Positions 1 to 8,247 of a stretch of 26,371 bases of DNA are shown here, one piece after another. The DNA lies in assembly GCA_017405115.1 (NCBI GenBank), contig JAFRBA010000064.1:1-26371 (forward strand), read 5' to 3'. The notes beneath the pieces were generated by a model. That model searched no databases. It was not told the origin of the DNA and saw only the letters and a program-made list of their open reading frames with translations. Within the stretch, counting starts at the first letter, position 1. Each line of letters begins with the position of its first letter. The position numbers and the translations under genes are program-made. Origin of the DNA: Kiritimatiellia bacterium. GTDB taxonomy: Bacteria; Verrucomicrobiota; Kiritimatiellia; RFP12; UBA1067.

Positions 1-177
1 CGCGGAGTGAACCCGCAGACGACCGGCGGGCACATGCGGCTCGTCATCGGCTACAACGACAAGAAGAAGGAGATACTCTTCTCCGACACGTGGGGCGAGG
101 GCCACGAACTGAAGCGGATGCCCGAGGACTGGGCCTTCGCACTCACCCACGACGCGTTCTTCCTGAAGCCCCGGTAG
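1..177 (+). CDS. Papain-like / C39-like cysteine peptidase, C-terminal fragment
   Basis: This is the last 58 codons of a gene that begins outside the window; the frame is open from base 1 to the TAG at 175-177. The visible end contains GGHMRLVIGYN followed by an ILFSDTWGEGHELKRM stretch and a short hydrophobic C-terminus. A His after two glycines at the start of a beta-strand, then an Asp/Ser-Asp-containing strand with Trp-Gly, is the pattern of the catalytic His and Asp/Asn region of papain-like and C39-like peptidases; the catalytic Cys would lie upstream. The substrate and export signal cannot be judged from this fragment. The family call rests on motif resemblance only. Confidence 0.6.
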   Translation, partial: RGVNPQTTGGHMRLVIGYNDKKKEILFSDTWGEGHELKRMPEDWAFALTHDAFFLKPR

Positions 178-229
178 CGGGCTTTTCGGCGGCGGCCCCG
201 GCGGCAGGGTTGCCATGTCGGCCGAGAAA

Positions 230-238
230 TGGTAGAAT
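230..238 (+). promoter_or_regulatory. Extended -10 promoter of infA-yebC
   Basis: TGG followed by TAGAAT, preceded by AAA, matches the extended -10 layout (TGn + TATAAT-like) seen before other genes in this window. Transcription would start near 245, leaving a leader of about 29 nt before the infA ATG. No convincing -35 box is seen. Confidence 0.5.
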
Positions 239-273
239 ACACATGTTTCTACCTTAAACAGGGCATACTGCTA

Positions 274-501
274 ATGGCGAAAGAAGAGGATCAGGCTATC
301 GAGGTCGTCGGGACCGTGACAAAGGTCCTGCCGGCCACGATGTACAAGGTTCAGCTCGAAAACGGGCATGAAGTGCTGGCGCACATCTCGGGCAAGATGA
401 GGAAGTTCTTCATCAAGATCGCGATCGGGGACAAGGTCACCGTCGAGATCTCGCCCTACGACCTCGGCAAGGGCCGGATCACCTACCGCCACAAAGTCTA
501 A
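274..501 (+). CDS. infA: Translation initiation factor IF-1
   Basis: The 75-residue product is a single S1/OB-fold domain that would bind the 30S A site during initiation. It has the family hallmarks: MAKEED at the N-terminus, [19 protein letters not shown] in the middle and [23 protein letters not shown] near the end. Length is close to the usual ~72. The frame stays open upstream to 229, but the extra 15 residues are not like IF-1 and would begin inside or next to the -10 box, so ATG 274 was chosen. No clear Shine-Dalgarno sequence precedes it. yebC follows after 26 nt and is probably co-transcribed. Confidence 0.95.
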   Translation: MAKEEDQAIEVVGTVTKVLPATMYKVQLENGHEVLAHISGKMRKFFIKIAIGDKVTVEISPYDLGKGRITYRHKV

Positions 502-527
502 ATACACAACCCAAGGAGAAGTCGAAA

Positions 528-1292
528 ATGTCAGGTCACAGCCACTGGGCGACAATCAAGCGCGCGAAAGGCGCGGCGGACGCGAAGAAGGGCAAGGTGT
601 TCTCCAAGCTCGGCAAGGAGATAACGATCGTCGTCAAGGCCAAGGGCGGCAATCCGGACAACAACCCGACGCTGCGCACGCTCATAGCAAAGGCAAAGGC
701 CGCGCAGATGCCCAACGACAACATCGAGCGCGCGATCAAGAAGGGCACCGGCGAGCTCGAGTCGGCCGAGATGGTCGACGCGCAGTACGAGGGCATCAAG
801 GGCGGCACGGCGGTCGTCGTGCGCGTCCTGACCGACAACAAGAACCGCGCGGCGGCCGAGGTGTCGAACGTATTCAAGAAGAACGGCCTGGAGCTCGCGA
901 AGCCCGGCAGCGCGTCGCGCCTCTTCGACCGCATGGGACAGATCATGATCCCGGCCGCGGACGGCGTGACCGAAGACAGGGTCATGGAGGTTGCGCTCGA
1001 GGCCGGCGCGGAGGACGTCCTGTCGGAGGACGGCGGCTTCACGGTGAAGTGCCAGCCGAACGACTTCACCGTCGTGCTCGAGGCGATCAAGGCCGGCGGC
1101 ATCGCCGTCGACGAGGAGAGCTCGGGCGTGGGCCTTGTGCCGAACATGACGAACCCCGTGTCCGACGTCGCCACCGCGAAGGCGATCAACAAGTTCGTCG
1201 AGATGCTGGAGGATCTCGAGGACGTGCAGGACGTCTACAACAACATGGAGACGACCGACGAGGTCGACGCGGCGCTCGAGGCGGAGGGCTGA
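528..1292 (+). CDS. yebC: YebC/PmpR family protein (TACO1-like)
   Basis: The 254-residue product is full length for the family (about 240-250). It starts with the characteristic MSGHSHWATIKRAKGAADAKKGKVFSKL and continues with NPTLRTLIAKAKAAQMPNDNIERAIKKGTGE, both strongly conserved. Members bind DNA as regulators or act at the ribosome on difficult peptide bonds; the sequence does not decide between these roles. AAGGAG lies 9 nt before the ATG. It is the second gene of the infA transcription unit. After its stop there are 76 nt before the first exopolysaccharide gene, and I see no clear terminator hairpin there. Confidence 0.95.
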   Translation: MSGHSHWATIKRAKGAADAKKGKVFSKLGKEITIVVKAKGGNPDNNPTLRTLIAKAKAAQMPNDNIERAIKKGTGELESAEMVDAQYEGIKGGTAVVVRVLTDNKNRAAAEVSNVFKKNGLELAKPGSASRLFDRMGQIMIPAADGVTEDRVMEVALEAGAEDVLSEDGGFTVKCQPNDFTVVLEAIKAGGIAVDEESSGVGLVPNMTNPVSDVATAKAINKFVEMLEDLEDVQDVYNNMETTDEVDAALEAEG

Positions 1293-1328
1293 GCTTCGGC
1301 CTCCTGTCAGAGGGCGTCCGCAGGCGTC

Positions 1329-1358
1329 TTGATTTCTGCAGGCTCGTTTTGCTATAAT
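1329..1358 (+). promoter_or_regulatory. Promoter of the exopolysaccharide operon
   Basis: TTGATT (1329-1334), an 18-nt spacer and TATAAT (1353-1358), with an extended TGC just before the -10 and a short TTTT tract. The predicted start (about 1365) lies only about 4 nt upstream of ATG 1369, so the transcript would be almost leaderless. Confidence 0.7.
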
Positions 1359-1368
1359 ATTGTCCGGC

Positions 1369-2043
1369 ATGGGAAAGGTCTGTCCATCTTGCGGTGTTCT
1401 GCCGCTGTCTCTTGCGCTTGTCTGCCTGCTGGCGGGCGGGTGCGAGACGGTGGCCGACTGGTTCCGCGACCGCAAGCCGGTCGACGCGGCGGTCGTCGCC
1501 ACGTGGTGGGACGGGCCTCGCATAAGGCCGGGCGTCCGCCTGCTCATCCAGGTCGGCACGCCGTCGACCCCGCCAGCGAAGATGGAGGTCATTGTCGACC
1601 AGAACGGCGACATAACGCTGCCGCTTTTGCTGCAGGAACCGATGGCGTGCGACGGGCTCACGCTCGAGTCGCTCAAGCAGAAGCTCGTGCGCGCGTATTC
1701 CAAATACTACCTGCAGCCGATGGTCACGGTCACTTTCGCGCCGTACGACGGCAAGGGCGTCTCGCCGTGGGGCACGGTTACCGTTCTGGGGGAGGTCGGC
1801 CGGCCCGGCCCGGTGAACATGCCGGCCACGATGGACCTGACCGTCACCAAGGTGCTTCAGGAGGCCGGCGGCTGCAAGCAGTTCGCCGACAAGACGTCGA
1901 TCCGGGTGACGCGCTGCGACAAGGACGGCAACCAGACTCGCACTTACGTGAACCTGAACGAGATCGGCAAGGACGGGCGGGTCGACAAGGACATGACGCT
2001 TCGCGCGGGCGACGTCGTGTGGGTTCCGGAGACATGGTACTGA
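1369..2043 (+). CDS. OPX family polysaccharide export lipoprotein (short Wza/GumB-like)
   Basis: The 224-residue protein exports polymer across the outer membrane region. It has a lipoprotein signal peptide with an LAGGC lipobox (lipidated Cys about residue 25), a Poly_export domain (RPGVRLLIQV, VDQNGDITLPLL, LESLKQKLVRAYSKYYLQPMVTV) and one SLBB domain (TVLGEVGRPGPVNMP, TVTKVLQEAGG, LRAGDVVWVPE). It ends right after the SLBB domain, so it lacks the C-terminal amphipathic helix with which Wza forms its own outer-membrane pore. A TTG at 1360 is also in frame, but it overlaps the end of the predicted promoter, so ATG 1369 is preferred. It is the first gene of the operon and the next start lies 16 nt after its stop. 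Confidence 0.9.
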   Translation: MGKVCPSCGVLPLSLALVCLLAGGCETVADWFRDRKPVDAAVVATWWDGPRIRPGVRLLIQVGTPSTPPAKMEVIVDQNGDITLPLLLQEPMACDGLTLESLKQKLVRAYSKYYLQPMVTVTFAPYDGKGVSPWGTVTVLGEVGRPGPVNMPATMDLTVTKVLQEAGGCKQFADKTSIRVTRCDKDGNQTRTYVNLNEIGKDGRVDKDMTLRAGDVVWVPETWY

Positions 2044-2059
2044 TTCAGGAGGAGGCAAC

Positions 2060-3034
2060 ATGAACATAAAGAAGATCCTGATGGCGGCTGCGGTTGCGGC
2101 TGCGGGGATTGTCTGCGCGCAGGAGATGACGCTGGTCGCCGCTCGCGAGAAGATAGTCGAGTCCATCGCCAACCCGGCGACGATGACCGCGACCATCAGC
2201 CAGCTCTCGGCCGAGGACCAGAAGCAGTTCCTCGCTGACGTGAACGCGGCCATCGGCAGCATGCCCGGTTCGCAGGAGGAGCTGGCGGCGTCCTACCTCA
2301 ACGTATGCAGGGCCGCGCTCAAGGGTTCGCAGAAGGGCAATCTGGCCACACTGATCGCGGAAGTGTTCGCCACGGTGCCGATCGAGTATCTGCCTGTCGT
2401 GTGCGAAAGCCTCGGCGCGGACATGCTCAACAGGTCCGCCAACCCGTCCGTCACATACACCGACGACGAGTACCTCGCGATAGCCACGAACGTTATGGCC
2501 AAGGTCAACTCGCGCGTTGCGTCGGAGGACGGCGCCGACGTCCGCAGCGGCTTCGCCGCGCTCGCGTTCATCCACGGGTCCAACAGCGGTGGCGAGAACA
2601 TCATCGCCGCGCTGACGGCTTCGCTGCCCGCGTCTGCGCAGGAGGCCGCTTCCAAGGACTGGTTCCCCGCCGCGCTGGCCGAGGGCGAGGACAAGAGCTA
2701 CGACCCGATGCTCGTCGCCGGGTCGGCCGAAGAGCTGTCCGAGCTCGACGGACTTCTTCTGCGCGTGGCCGGGCCGCAGAACCACGACGTGCTCCTTGCG
2801 GATCTGAGCGGCGGGAACACGGATCCATCCACCGACGGCGCGAAGGAGCACAATCCGGTAGTCGACGTGATCTTCAACCCGATGAACGAGTCCATACCGA
2901 ATCTGGGGACCGGGGCGCCGTTCGACACGTTCCTGGAGGGCGTGGTGGTGCCGCGCGGCCGCAGGGCGCCGATCCCGCCGCCTCCGGAGCCGTCGCCAGA
3001 GCCGCATGGCTACCAGTACCAGACCAGGAGCTGA
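2060..3034 (+). CDS. Secreted protein of unknown function in the exopolysaccharide operon
   Basis: I do not recognise this 324-residue protein. An AGGAGG site precedes the ATG. A signal peptide (MNIKKILMAAAVAAAGIVCAQ, cleavage around the CAQ) sends it out of the cytoplasm. The mature part is mostly helical in appearance, Ala/Glu/Ser-rich, without membrane segments, and its last ~50 residues are low complexity: a basic RGRR patch, then a proline-rich stretch (IPPPPEPSPEP) and a Tyr/Gln end. It sits between the OPX lipoprotein and the beta-barrel, so a periplasmic adaptor or assembly role is plausible, but this rests on position alone. Confidence 0.75.
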   Translation: MNIKKILMAAAVAAAGIVCAQEMTLVAAREKIVESIANPATMTATISQLSAEDQKQFLADVNAAIGSMPGSQEELAASYLNVCRAALKGSQKGNLATLIAEVFATVPIEYLPVVCESLGADMLNRSANPSVTYTDDEYLAIATNVMAKVNSRVASEDGADVRSGFAALAFIHGSNSGGENIIAALTASLPASAQEAASKDWFPAALAEGEDKSYDPMLVAGSAEELSELDGLLLRVAGPQNHDVLLADLSGGNTDPSTDGAKEHNPVVDVIFNPMNESIPNLGTGAPFDTFLEGVVVPRGRRAPIPPPPEPSPEPHGYQYQTRS

Positions 3035-3079
3035 CGATCTTGGGTTCCATACGATTGACCGATGCAAAGGGAGGGAAGA

Positions 3080-4339
3080 ATGACTAAGCCAGTATTGACA
3101 ATAAGGCTGTCGCTCGCCTTGGCGGCGGTTGTCGCCATGACGGCGTCGGCGGAAGTCCTCGACAGGCCGACCGGCTTCAGGATCGGCGAACACATGACGC
3201 TGAGACCCTACGTCTCGGCCTATGCGACGTGGGACTCCAATCCCGGCGGCCGCAGCTATGACACGTCCGGTGACTTTATGTGGACTGTCAGCCCGGCGTT
3301 CAACTTGGACTACAACGAGGAGAACTGGTCGTTGCTGCTGAACGGCCACTACAGCTACCACTCCTACACGGAGAGCAAGAACGTCAACCGCCACAACCAG
3401 CACAACTACGGAGAGACGCTCCGCTGGAACTGGTCGAACAGCAAGGGCGCCGAGAAGGGCTGGTCGTTGATGCTGTCCGAGTCCTACCAGCGTATCACGA
3501 TGGCCGACGACTTTTCGTACGGCGACGGTCGCAGCTACAATGCCGACCGCGGCCAGTTCGACATCAACGGCGCCATACAGCGCAGGTTCAACGAGCACTG
3601 GCATTCAGAGCTCCACGGCGGCTACTACAACCTTGACTACGAGAACGACACGGACGAAGAGTACACCGGCGCCCTCTACGGCTGGCAGCGCTGGATGGCC
3701 GGCCTGCAGGCAGGCTTCGCGCCGTCCCGCTGGACGGACTTCCTCGTCGCCGCCGGATACCAGGGCTACAACCAGGACAACGCAGGCCACAACGACGGCG
3801 TGAGCCGCCGCTCCACCGGCTACACGGTCCAGGGCGGTATCGGCTCGTATGCGACCGAGCGCATCTCCTACCGGGTTCTCGCCGGCTGGAGCCGGTTCGA
3901 GTACGGCGACGACGCCGCGACCGACAACGGCTTCGTCTACACGATTTCCGGAAACTGGAAGATTTCCGAGACCCTGAACACGATGCTTCTCGCGACCAGC
4001 TACTACCAGCCGTCCGAGCGCGAAATGTCCAGCCGTTCCCGCGTGGACTCCGTCAGCTGGGGCCTTGCGAAGTCCCTCGTCCGCGGCAAGTTGCGCGCGA
4101 AGCTCGACCTGACGTACAGGCACGAGACCCACGACCATGTTTCCGGAGTGTCCGGCGTCGACTACGACGTGGACGTTGCGACCGCGCGCTTCGGGCTCGA
4201 CTACACGCTGAACCGCTTCCTCGCGTTCTTCGCCTACGCGGAGTACCTGCAGTCGTGGAACAGCGAGAGCAAGGCCTGCTATGGCTACTGCGACTACGAC
4301 CGCTGGCGCGTGTCCGGCGGTGTGCGCCTGACATACTGA
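3080..4339 (+). CDS. Outer-membrane beta-barrel protein of the polysaccharide locus
   Basis: This 419-residue protein has a signal peptide (about 24 residues ending ASA) and then an uninterrupted series of amphipathic, Tyr/Trp-rich beta-strands such as LRPYVSAYATWDSN, WSLLLNGHYSYHSY, LHGGYYNLDYEND and FLAFFAYAEYLQSW, ending in a terminal aromatic (VRLTY), as outer-membrane barrels do. The layout fits the putative beta-barrel porin 2 type found with exopolysaccharide genes. Start ATG 3080 has AGGGAGGG just upstream; an in-frame ATG at 3062 would place this site inside the gene. Encoded two genes after the OPX lipoprotein, it could form the outer-membrane pore for the polymer. Confidence 0.82.
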   Translation: MTKPVLTIRLSLALAAVVAMTASAEVLDRPTGFRIGEHMTLRPYVSAYATWDSNPGGRSYDTSGDFMWTVSPAFNLDYNEENWSLLLNGHYSYHSYTESKNVNRHNQHNYGETLRWNWSNSKGAEKGWSLMLSESYQRITMADDFSYGDGRSYNADRGQFDINGAIQRRFNEHWHSELHGGYYNLDYENDTDEEYTGALYGWQRWMAGLQAGFAPSRWTDFLVAAGYQGYNQDNAGHNDGVSRRSTGYTVQGGIGSYATERISYRVLAGWSRFEYGDDAATDNGFVYTISGNWKISETLNTMLLATSYYQPSEREMSSRSRVDSVSWGLAKSLVRGKLRAKLDLTYRHETHDHVSGVSGVDYDVDVATARFGLDYTLNRFLAFFAYAEYLQSWNSESKACYGYCDYDRWRVSGGVRLTY

Positions 4340-4340
4340 C

Positions 4341-5732
4341 GTGCAGACGGCAATCGCCAAATACGGGCTGGCGGCGCATCTGGCCTTGTTGGCGGTCGCG
4401 CCCCTCTTTCTCTTTCCGTTCTGCGGAGCGCCTGCGATCGCATCCGTGCTCCTTTGGCTTTCGCTCGCTGGCGTCTGGTGGATCCTGATGGAGCCTTCGC
4501 TTCGCGGCGGGGAGATGCTTCATGACGCACGTCGGCGCGTGTGGCGGGCCGTGTGGAGGGATCCGCTGTTCTGGACGTTTCTCGTCGTTGTCGCGATCAC
4601 GGGGGTTCGGGCCCTCAACACCGGAATCGTCATGTCTTACGACTTCGAGAGCCGCGCGTGGTCGGTGTCTTCGCCGGCCCTGCCGATAATGCCCGGGTCG
4701 CATGGGGATGCGGGAGTGCTTCCGTTCGCCGCCGCAGTCGCGCTTGGCGTCGTGGTGATGGGGTGCCGGCACGCGCTGGGCCGCTCGGCGCGGATGGCGT
4801 TTCTGCTCGTATCGTCCTCGCTCTCCGGCGTCGCGGCGTCGCTGCTGATCCTGCTTGCCAGCCGCGGCGACAAGGTCGTGAACGCGGCGATCGCCTGCGG
4901 GCCTGGCTGGCTGCACTACCCCGGCGTGTCGTTCGCGCTCTTCCTCCTCTGCGGCACGATTGCGCTCTACGGCGCTTTCGAGAGGGGATGGAACGCGGCG
5001 GTGCTGCTCGTCGTGTTCGCCGTCGGGGGGAACGTGGCCGGGCTCTTCGCCTTCGCGCCCGCGTTCGACGCCGTGGTCTTCGCCGGCGCGGCCGTGGTGC
5101 TGTTCGTCGCTGTGTTCGCCGCCGCATGTCGCTCCCTGCGCGGGTCGGGCGAGTTCCGGATGCTCGTCGTGTTCTCGATCGCGCTGGTTCTCGGCGCCCT
5201 GCTTGTCATAGCCGTCCTGCCGGACAAGGTGGTCGCCGCGAAGACGGCGCCGATAGTCGCGATGGACTTCCTGCCGGCGGACCTGCTCGACCGCCGCAGG
5301 GTCCTTTCGGCCGCTGCGTTCAAGTCGTGGGTCAAGCATCCCTGGGCCGGCGTCGGGATGGGCGCGTTCCAGTTCAACCTTCGCTTCAACGTGGCGGCGT
5401 CCGACTGGGCGCTTATACCGCGGGGTATCGCGGCGGTGCCGAACGGATGGTGGCAGCTGCTCGTCGAGCGCGGGATTGTCGGCGTGGTGGCCGTTGCCCT
5501 GCCGTTCGGCTTCTTGCTCTTCACATACTTCCGCCGCGCCGCGGGCTGCGTGCGCGCTCGCAGGCTCCCGGGGCCGACGGTTCTTGCCGCGCCGCTGGCG
5601 GTCGTGGCCCTGGCGGCGACGGCGTTCTTCGACTGTTCGCTACTGCGGGTGGACGTGCTGGTTATTGCGGGCGCGATTCTGGCGGTCTCGGCGAAGTCGT
5701 TCCCCAAGGAGAAGATCAGAGGCAATGGCTGA
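4341..5732 (+). CDS. Wzy/O-antigen ligase-like polytopic membrane protein
   Basis: The 463-residue product has about ten or more hydrophobic segments and a larger extracytoplasmic loop around residues 300-370 with KHPWAGVGMGAFQ followed by PNGWWQLLVERGIVG. That pattern (H-P-x-x-G-x-G-x-x-x-F, then N-x-x-x-x-x-x-E-x-G) is typical of the Wzy_C/O-antigen ligase superfamily, which joins polysaccharide repeat units at the periplasmic face. Polymerase and ligase cannot be separated from sequence; beside a Wzz-like protein, polymerase is more likely. It starts with GTG one base after the previous stop (TGAcGTG), so translation is probably coupled. It overlaps the next gene by 8 nt. Confidence 0.8.
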   Translation: MQTAIAKYGLAAHLALLAVAPLFLFPFCGAPAIASVLLWLSLAGVWWILMEPSLRGGEMLHDARRRVWRAVWRDPLFWTFLVVVAITGVRALNTGIVMSYDFESRAWSVSSPALPIMPGSHGDAGVLPFAAAVALGVVVMGCRHALGRSARMAFLLVSSSLSGVAASLLILLASRGDKVVNAAIACGPGWLHYPGVSFALFLLCGTIALYGAFERGWNAAVLLVVFAVGGNVAGLFAFAPAFDAVVFAGAAVVLFVAVFAAACRSLRGSGEFRMLVVFSIALVLGALLVIAVLPDKVVAAKTAPIVAMDFLPADLLDRRRVLSAAAFKSWVKHPWAGVGMGAFQFNLRFNVAASDWALIPRGIAAVPNGWWQLLVERGIVGVVAVALPFGFLLFTYFRRAAGCVRARRLPGPTVLAAPLAVVALAATAFFDCSLLRVDVLVIAGAILAVSAKSFPKEKIRGNG

Positions 5733-8247
5733 CAAACCTATCTACTACGGCGGCGGGAAGTCATCCCCGATGTACTACGGCGGCGGGAAGTCGTCTCCCA
5801 TGTACTACGGCGGCGGGAAGAAGCCGATGTACTACGGCGGCCGCGCATACGGCGGCGCATACGGCAACGCATACGGCAGCGCATACGGCGCATACGGCGC
5901 ATACGGAGGCGCGTACGGCGGCATGGGCGGCAGAGGCGGCGAGGACGGCTCCATCGTCGGCACGATCACCATAGGCCGAATGCTCCGCGTCATTTCGCAG
6001 CGCTGGCTTTCTGTCTTCGTGTTCCTGCTCGTCGGCCTGATCGTCGCCTTCGCGGTCTACCGCATATCGCCGACGATATACGAGGCGACGAGCGAGTTCA
6101 CGATGGACATGCGCCGGTCGTCCGGCGGCCGCGGCCAGGGCGCGCTCGCCGAGGCCACGCCCGACTACGGAACCACCTACGCCGAGATATTCAACACGCG
6201 AATCTCCGACTGGCGCTCCGACAAGGTCATAACCAAGGTCGTCCAGCAGTACCGCTCCGGGCACCCGTCTTCGACCGTGTCCGACGAGGAGATAATCGGC
6301 ACGCTCGCAGGCTCCGAGCTCGAGCTCATACGGAACTCCCGCATCATAACCATATCGCTCCGGTCCAAGACGCCGGCCCTCTGCGCGGCGCTTGCCAACG
6401 CCTACGCCGAGGCCATCGAGTCGTTCACGGACGAGGAGAACAAGCTCCGCTGCGACAAGGCCGTGTCGCAGATCCACGGCAACGTCGAGAAGAAGCGCCG
6501 CGAGGTCGACAAGATCGCGAAGCAGCTGCTCGACTTCCGCACAGCCAACAAGGTGGACAACCTGCGGTCCACCCGCGACACCATAAGCCAGAGCCTGTCG
6601 AAGACGACGGGCGACATCCTGGCCCTCGAGACCGAGGAGACGCAGCTCATAGAGTGGGAGAAGATGCTCGCCGCCGTCCAGAAGGACCCCGCGAGCTACG
6701 GCAACCTCTCCACCGGCGTGCCGCGCGCGCAGGAGATCGCCGAGGAGTTCCGCACCTACCAGGACGCCGAAGGTCAGTACCAGAGGCTTCTGTTCTCCTT
6801 CACGGACAGCCATCCCGAGGTGATAACCTCCAAGAAGGCGCTCGAGCTTGCCAAGCGCCGCTTCCTGGACGCCGCCGCCCGCGCCCTGCTCACCGGGCGC
6901 TCCACGCTCCGCGTCACCCGCAACCAGCTCTCCAACCTCCGCCAGAAGCAGGAGGACCTGCGCAACGAACTCGCCTCGATCGAGCAGAGGATCGTCCTCG
7001 CGGAGTCGGGGCTCGGCCAGCTCGAGGCCGAGTTCGGCGTGGCGAACAGGGTGCTCGAAGGCCTGATCCTGGACGAGAACAAGGCCCGCATAGAGGCGGA
7101 GTCGAACAACGAGATCGTTCGCGTGGGCCGTCCGGCCGGCGTGCCTTCCAAGCCCGTCCTGCCGAATCCCGCGCTCATCTTCGGCGCCGGCGTGGCGCTC
7201 TCGATAATGCTCGGCATCGTGTTCGTCCTCATCGTCGACAACCTGGAGGACACGGTCGTTAACCTCGCCGACATCGAGGGGCGCCTCGCCCTGAAGGTGC
7301 TGGCTGTCCTGCCGCATGTGCGCCGCAAGAAGCGCGAGGAGGTCGCGCGGTATCTCATAGACGACAAGTACTCGCAGTTCGCCGAGTCGGTCGCGAGCCT
7401 GCGCAACCTGCTCGACTCGCCGCGCTACGAGGCGCTGAGCCACTGCCTGCTCGTCATATCCACCCAGCCGGGCGAGGGCAAGACGGTCACGTCCACCTCG
7501 CTCGCCATTTCGTACGCCCAGGCCGGGCGCCGCACGCTGCACGTCGACTTCGACCTGCGCAGGCCGCGCCTCGCGCGCATCTGGGGCATCGAGATCACCA
7601 AGGAGCGCAGCTTCTCCCACGTGCTGCAGTCCGCAGGCTCCGAGAAGCCGGACTTCAGGGCGCTCGTCAACCCCACGCCGGTCCCCGGCCTCGACGTGAT
7701 AGTGTCCACCGCGCCTGACGGCGTGTCTCCGGCGACCATCTTCGGTTCGTCGGCCGTGCCGGAGTTCTTCGAGTGGGCGCGGGCGAACTACGACCACATC
7801 ATCGTCGACTCGCCGCCGTACGGCGTCGTCGGCGACGTCGTCTCGCTTTCGGTCATGGTCGACTCCGTCATCATCATGTGCTGCCCGGATCGCACGCACT
7901 TCAAGCCGATCCAGTTCTGCTCGCGCAGTCTCACCGAAGCCGGCGCGAACATCATCGGAGCCGTGGTGAACGACATCGAGATATCGAACGCGGGCGCGTT
8001 CACGCCGCATTCGCACGGGCGCGGGTACCACAAGTACGGCTACGGCTATGGCTACGGCTACGGCTATGGCTACGGATACCGCCCGAAGGACGACGACTCG
8101 AAGGGAAAGAAGGGCGACGAGTCGAAGGGCAAGAAGGACAAGGCCTCGAATGGCAAGAATGCCGACGGCGCGCCCTCGGCGGACGTGGAGCCGCCGTCTG
8201 GTCCCGACACGGATTCCGAAAGCAGGAGGTTCGCCGATGACGAATAG
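5725..8247 (+). CDS. Wzz-type polysaccharide co-polymerase fused to BY-kinase (tyrosine autokinase)
   Basis: This 840-residue fusion controls polymer length and export. Residues 1 to about 80 are a Tyr/Gly repeat array (three YYGGGK units, then AYGG units). A membrane segment at about 94-116 opens a Wzz domain, followed by a long periplasmic coiled-coil region, a Pro-rich PSKPVLPNP and a second membrane segment at about 483-505. The kinase domain has Walker A GEGKT (583-587), Walker A' HVDFDLRRP (606-614) and Walker B IIVDSPP (692-698). The C-terminal tyrosine cluster has eight YG-spaced tyrosines (771-785), then a Lys/Asp/Ser-rich tail. The C-terminal cluster is the usual trans-autophosphorylation site; the N-terminal array is not a normal part of the family. 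ATG 5725 overlaps the previous stop. Confidence 0.93.
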   Translation: MADKPIYYGGGKSSPMYYGGGKSSPMYYGGGKKPMYYGGRAYGGAYGNAYGSAYGAYGAYGGAYGGMGGRGGEDGSIVGTITIGRMLRVISQRWLSVFVFLLVGLIVAFAVYRISPTIYEATSEFTMDMRRSSGGRGQGALAEATPDYGTTYAEIFNTRISDWRSDKVITKVVQQYRSGHPSSTVSDEEIIGTLAGSELELIRNSRIITISLRSKTPALCAALANAYAEAIESFTDEENKLRCDKAVSQIHGNVEKKRREVDKIAKQLLDFRTANKVDNLRSTRDTISQSLSKTTGDILALETEETQLIEWEKMLAAVQKDPASYGNLSTGVPRAQEIAEEFRTYQDAEGQYQRLLFSFTDSHPEVITSKKALELAKRRFLDAAARALLTGRSTLRVTRNQLSNLRQKQEDLRNELASIEQRIVLAESGLGQLEAEFGVANRVLEGLILDENKARIEAESNNEIVRVGRPAGVPSKPVLPNPALIFGAGVALSIMLGIVFVLIVDNLEDTVVNLADIEGRLALKVLAVLPHVRRKKREEVARYLIDDKYSQFAESVASLRNLLDSPRYEALSHCLLVISTQPGEGKTVTSTSLAISYAQAGRRTLHVDFDLRRPRLARIWGIEITKERSFSHVLQSAGSEKPDFRALVNPTPVPGLDVIVSTAPDGVSPATIFGSSAVPEFFEWARANYDHIIVDSPPYGVVGDVVSLSVMVDSVIIMCCPDRTHFKPIQFCSRSLTEAGANIIGAVVNDIEISNAGAFTPHSHGRGYHKYGYGYGYGYGYGYGYRPKDDDSKGKKGDESKGKKDKASNGKNADGAPSADVEPPSGPDTDSESRRFADDE
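5740..5841 (+). repeat. In-frame tandem repeat encoding YYGGGK units
   Basis: There are three and a half copies of a 27-30 bp unit reading (I/M)YYGGGKSSP: 5740-5769, 5770-5799, a shortened 5800-5826, and a partial copy at 5827-5841. Copies are nearly identical in DNA, with differences mainly at third codon positions, which suggests recent duplication by slippage or recombination while the frame is kept. Confidence 0.9.
5845..5919 (+). repeat. In-frame short repeat encoding AYG(G/N/S/A) units
   Basis: A GCA-TAC-GGC-NNN type repeat directly follows the YYGGGK array and encodes about seven AYG units before the GGMGGRGG linker. It makes the cytoplasmic N-terminus of the kinase fusion a second tyrosine-rich, probably disordered segment. 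Confidence 0.8.
8035..8079 (+). repeat. TACGGC repeat encoding the kinase tyrosine cluster
   Basis: Alternating Tyr and Gly codons give eight tyrosines at every second residue (771-785). TAC/TAT and GGC/GGA variation breaks perfect DNA identity. In BY-kinases such C-terminal clusters are the phosphorylated residues. Confidence 0.85.

Noticed and set aside
229..273. N-terminal extension of IF-1
   Set aside because: The extra 15 residues are unlike the family and begin inside the predicted -10 region.
5740..5919. Short tandem repeats that might suggest a CRISPR array
   Set aside because: Units are 27-30 bp without unique spacers and are in frame as YYGGGK and AYG protein repeats; no cas genes are near.
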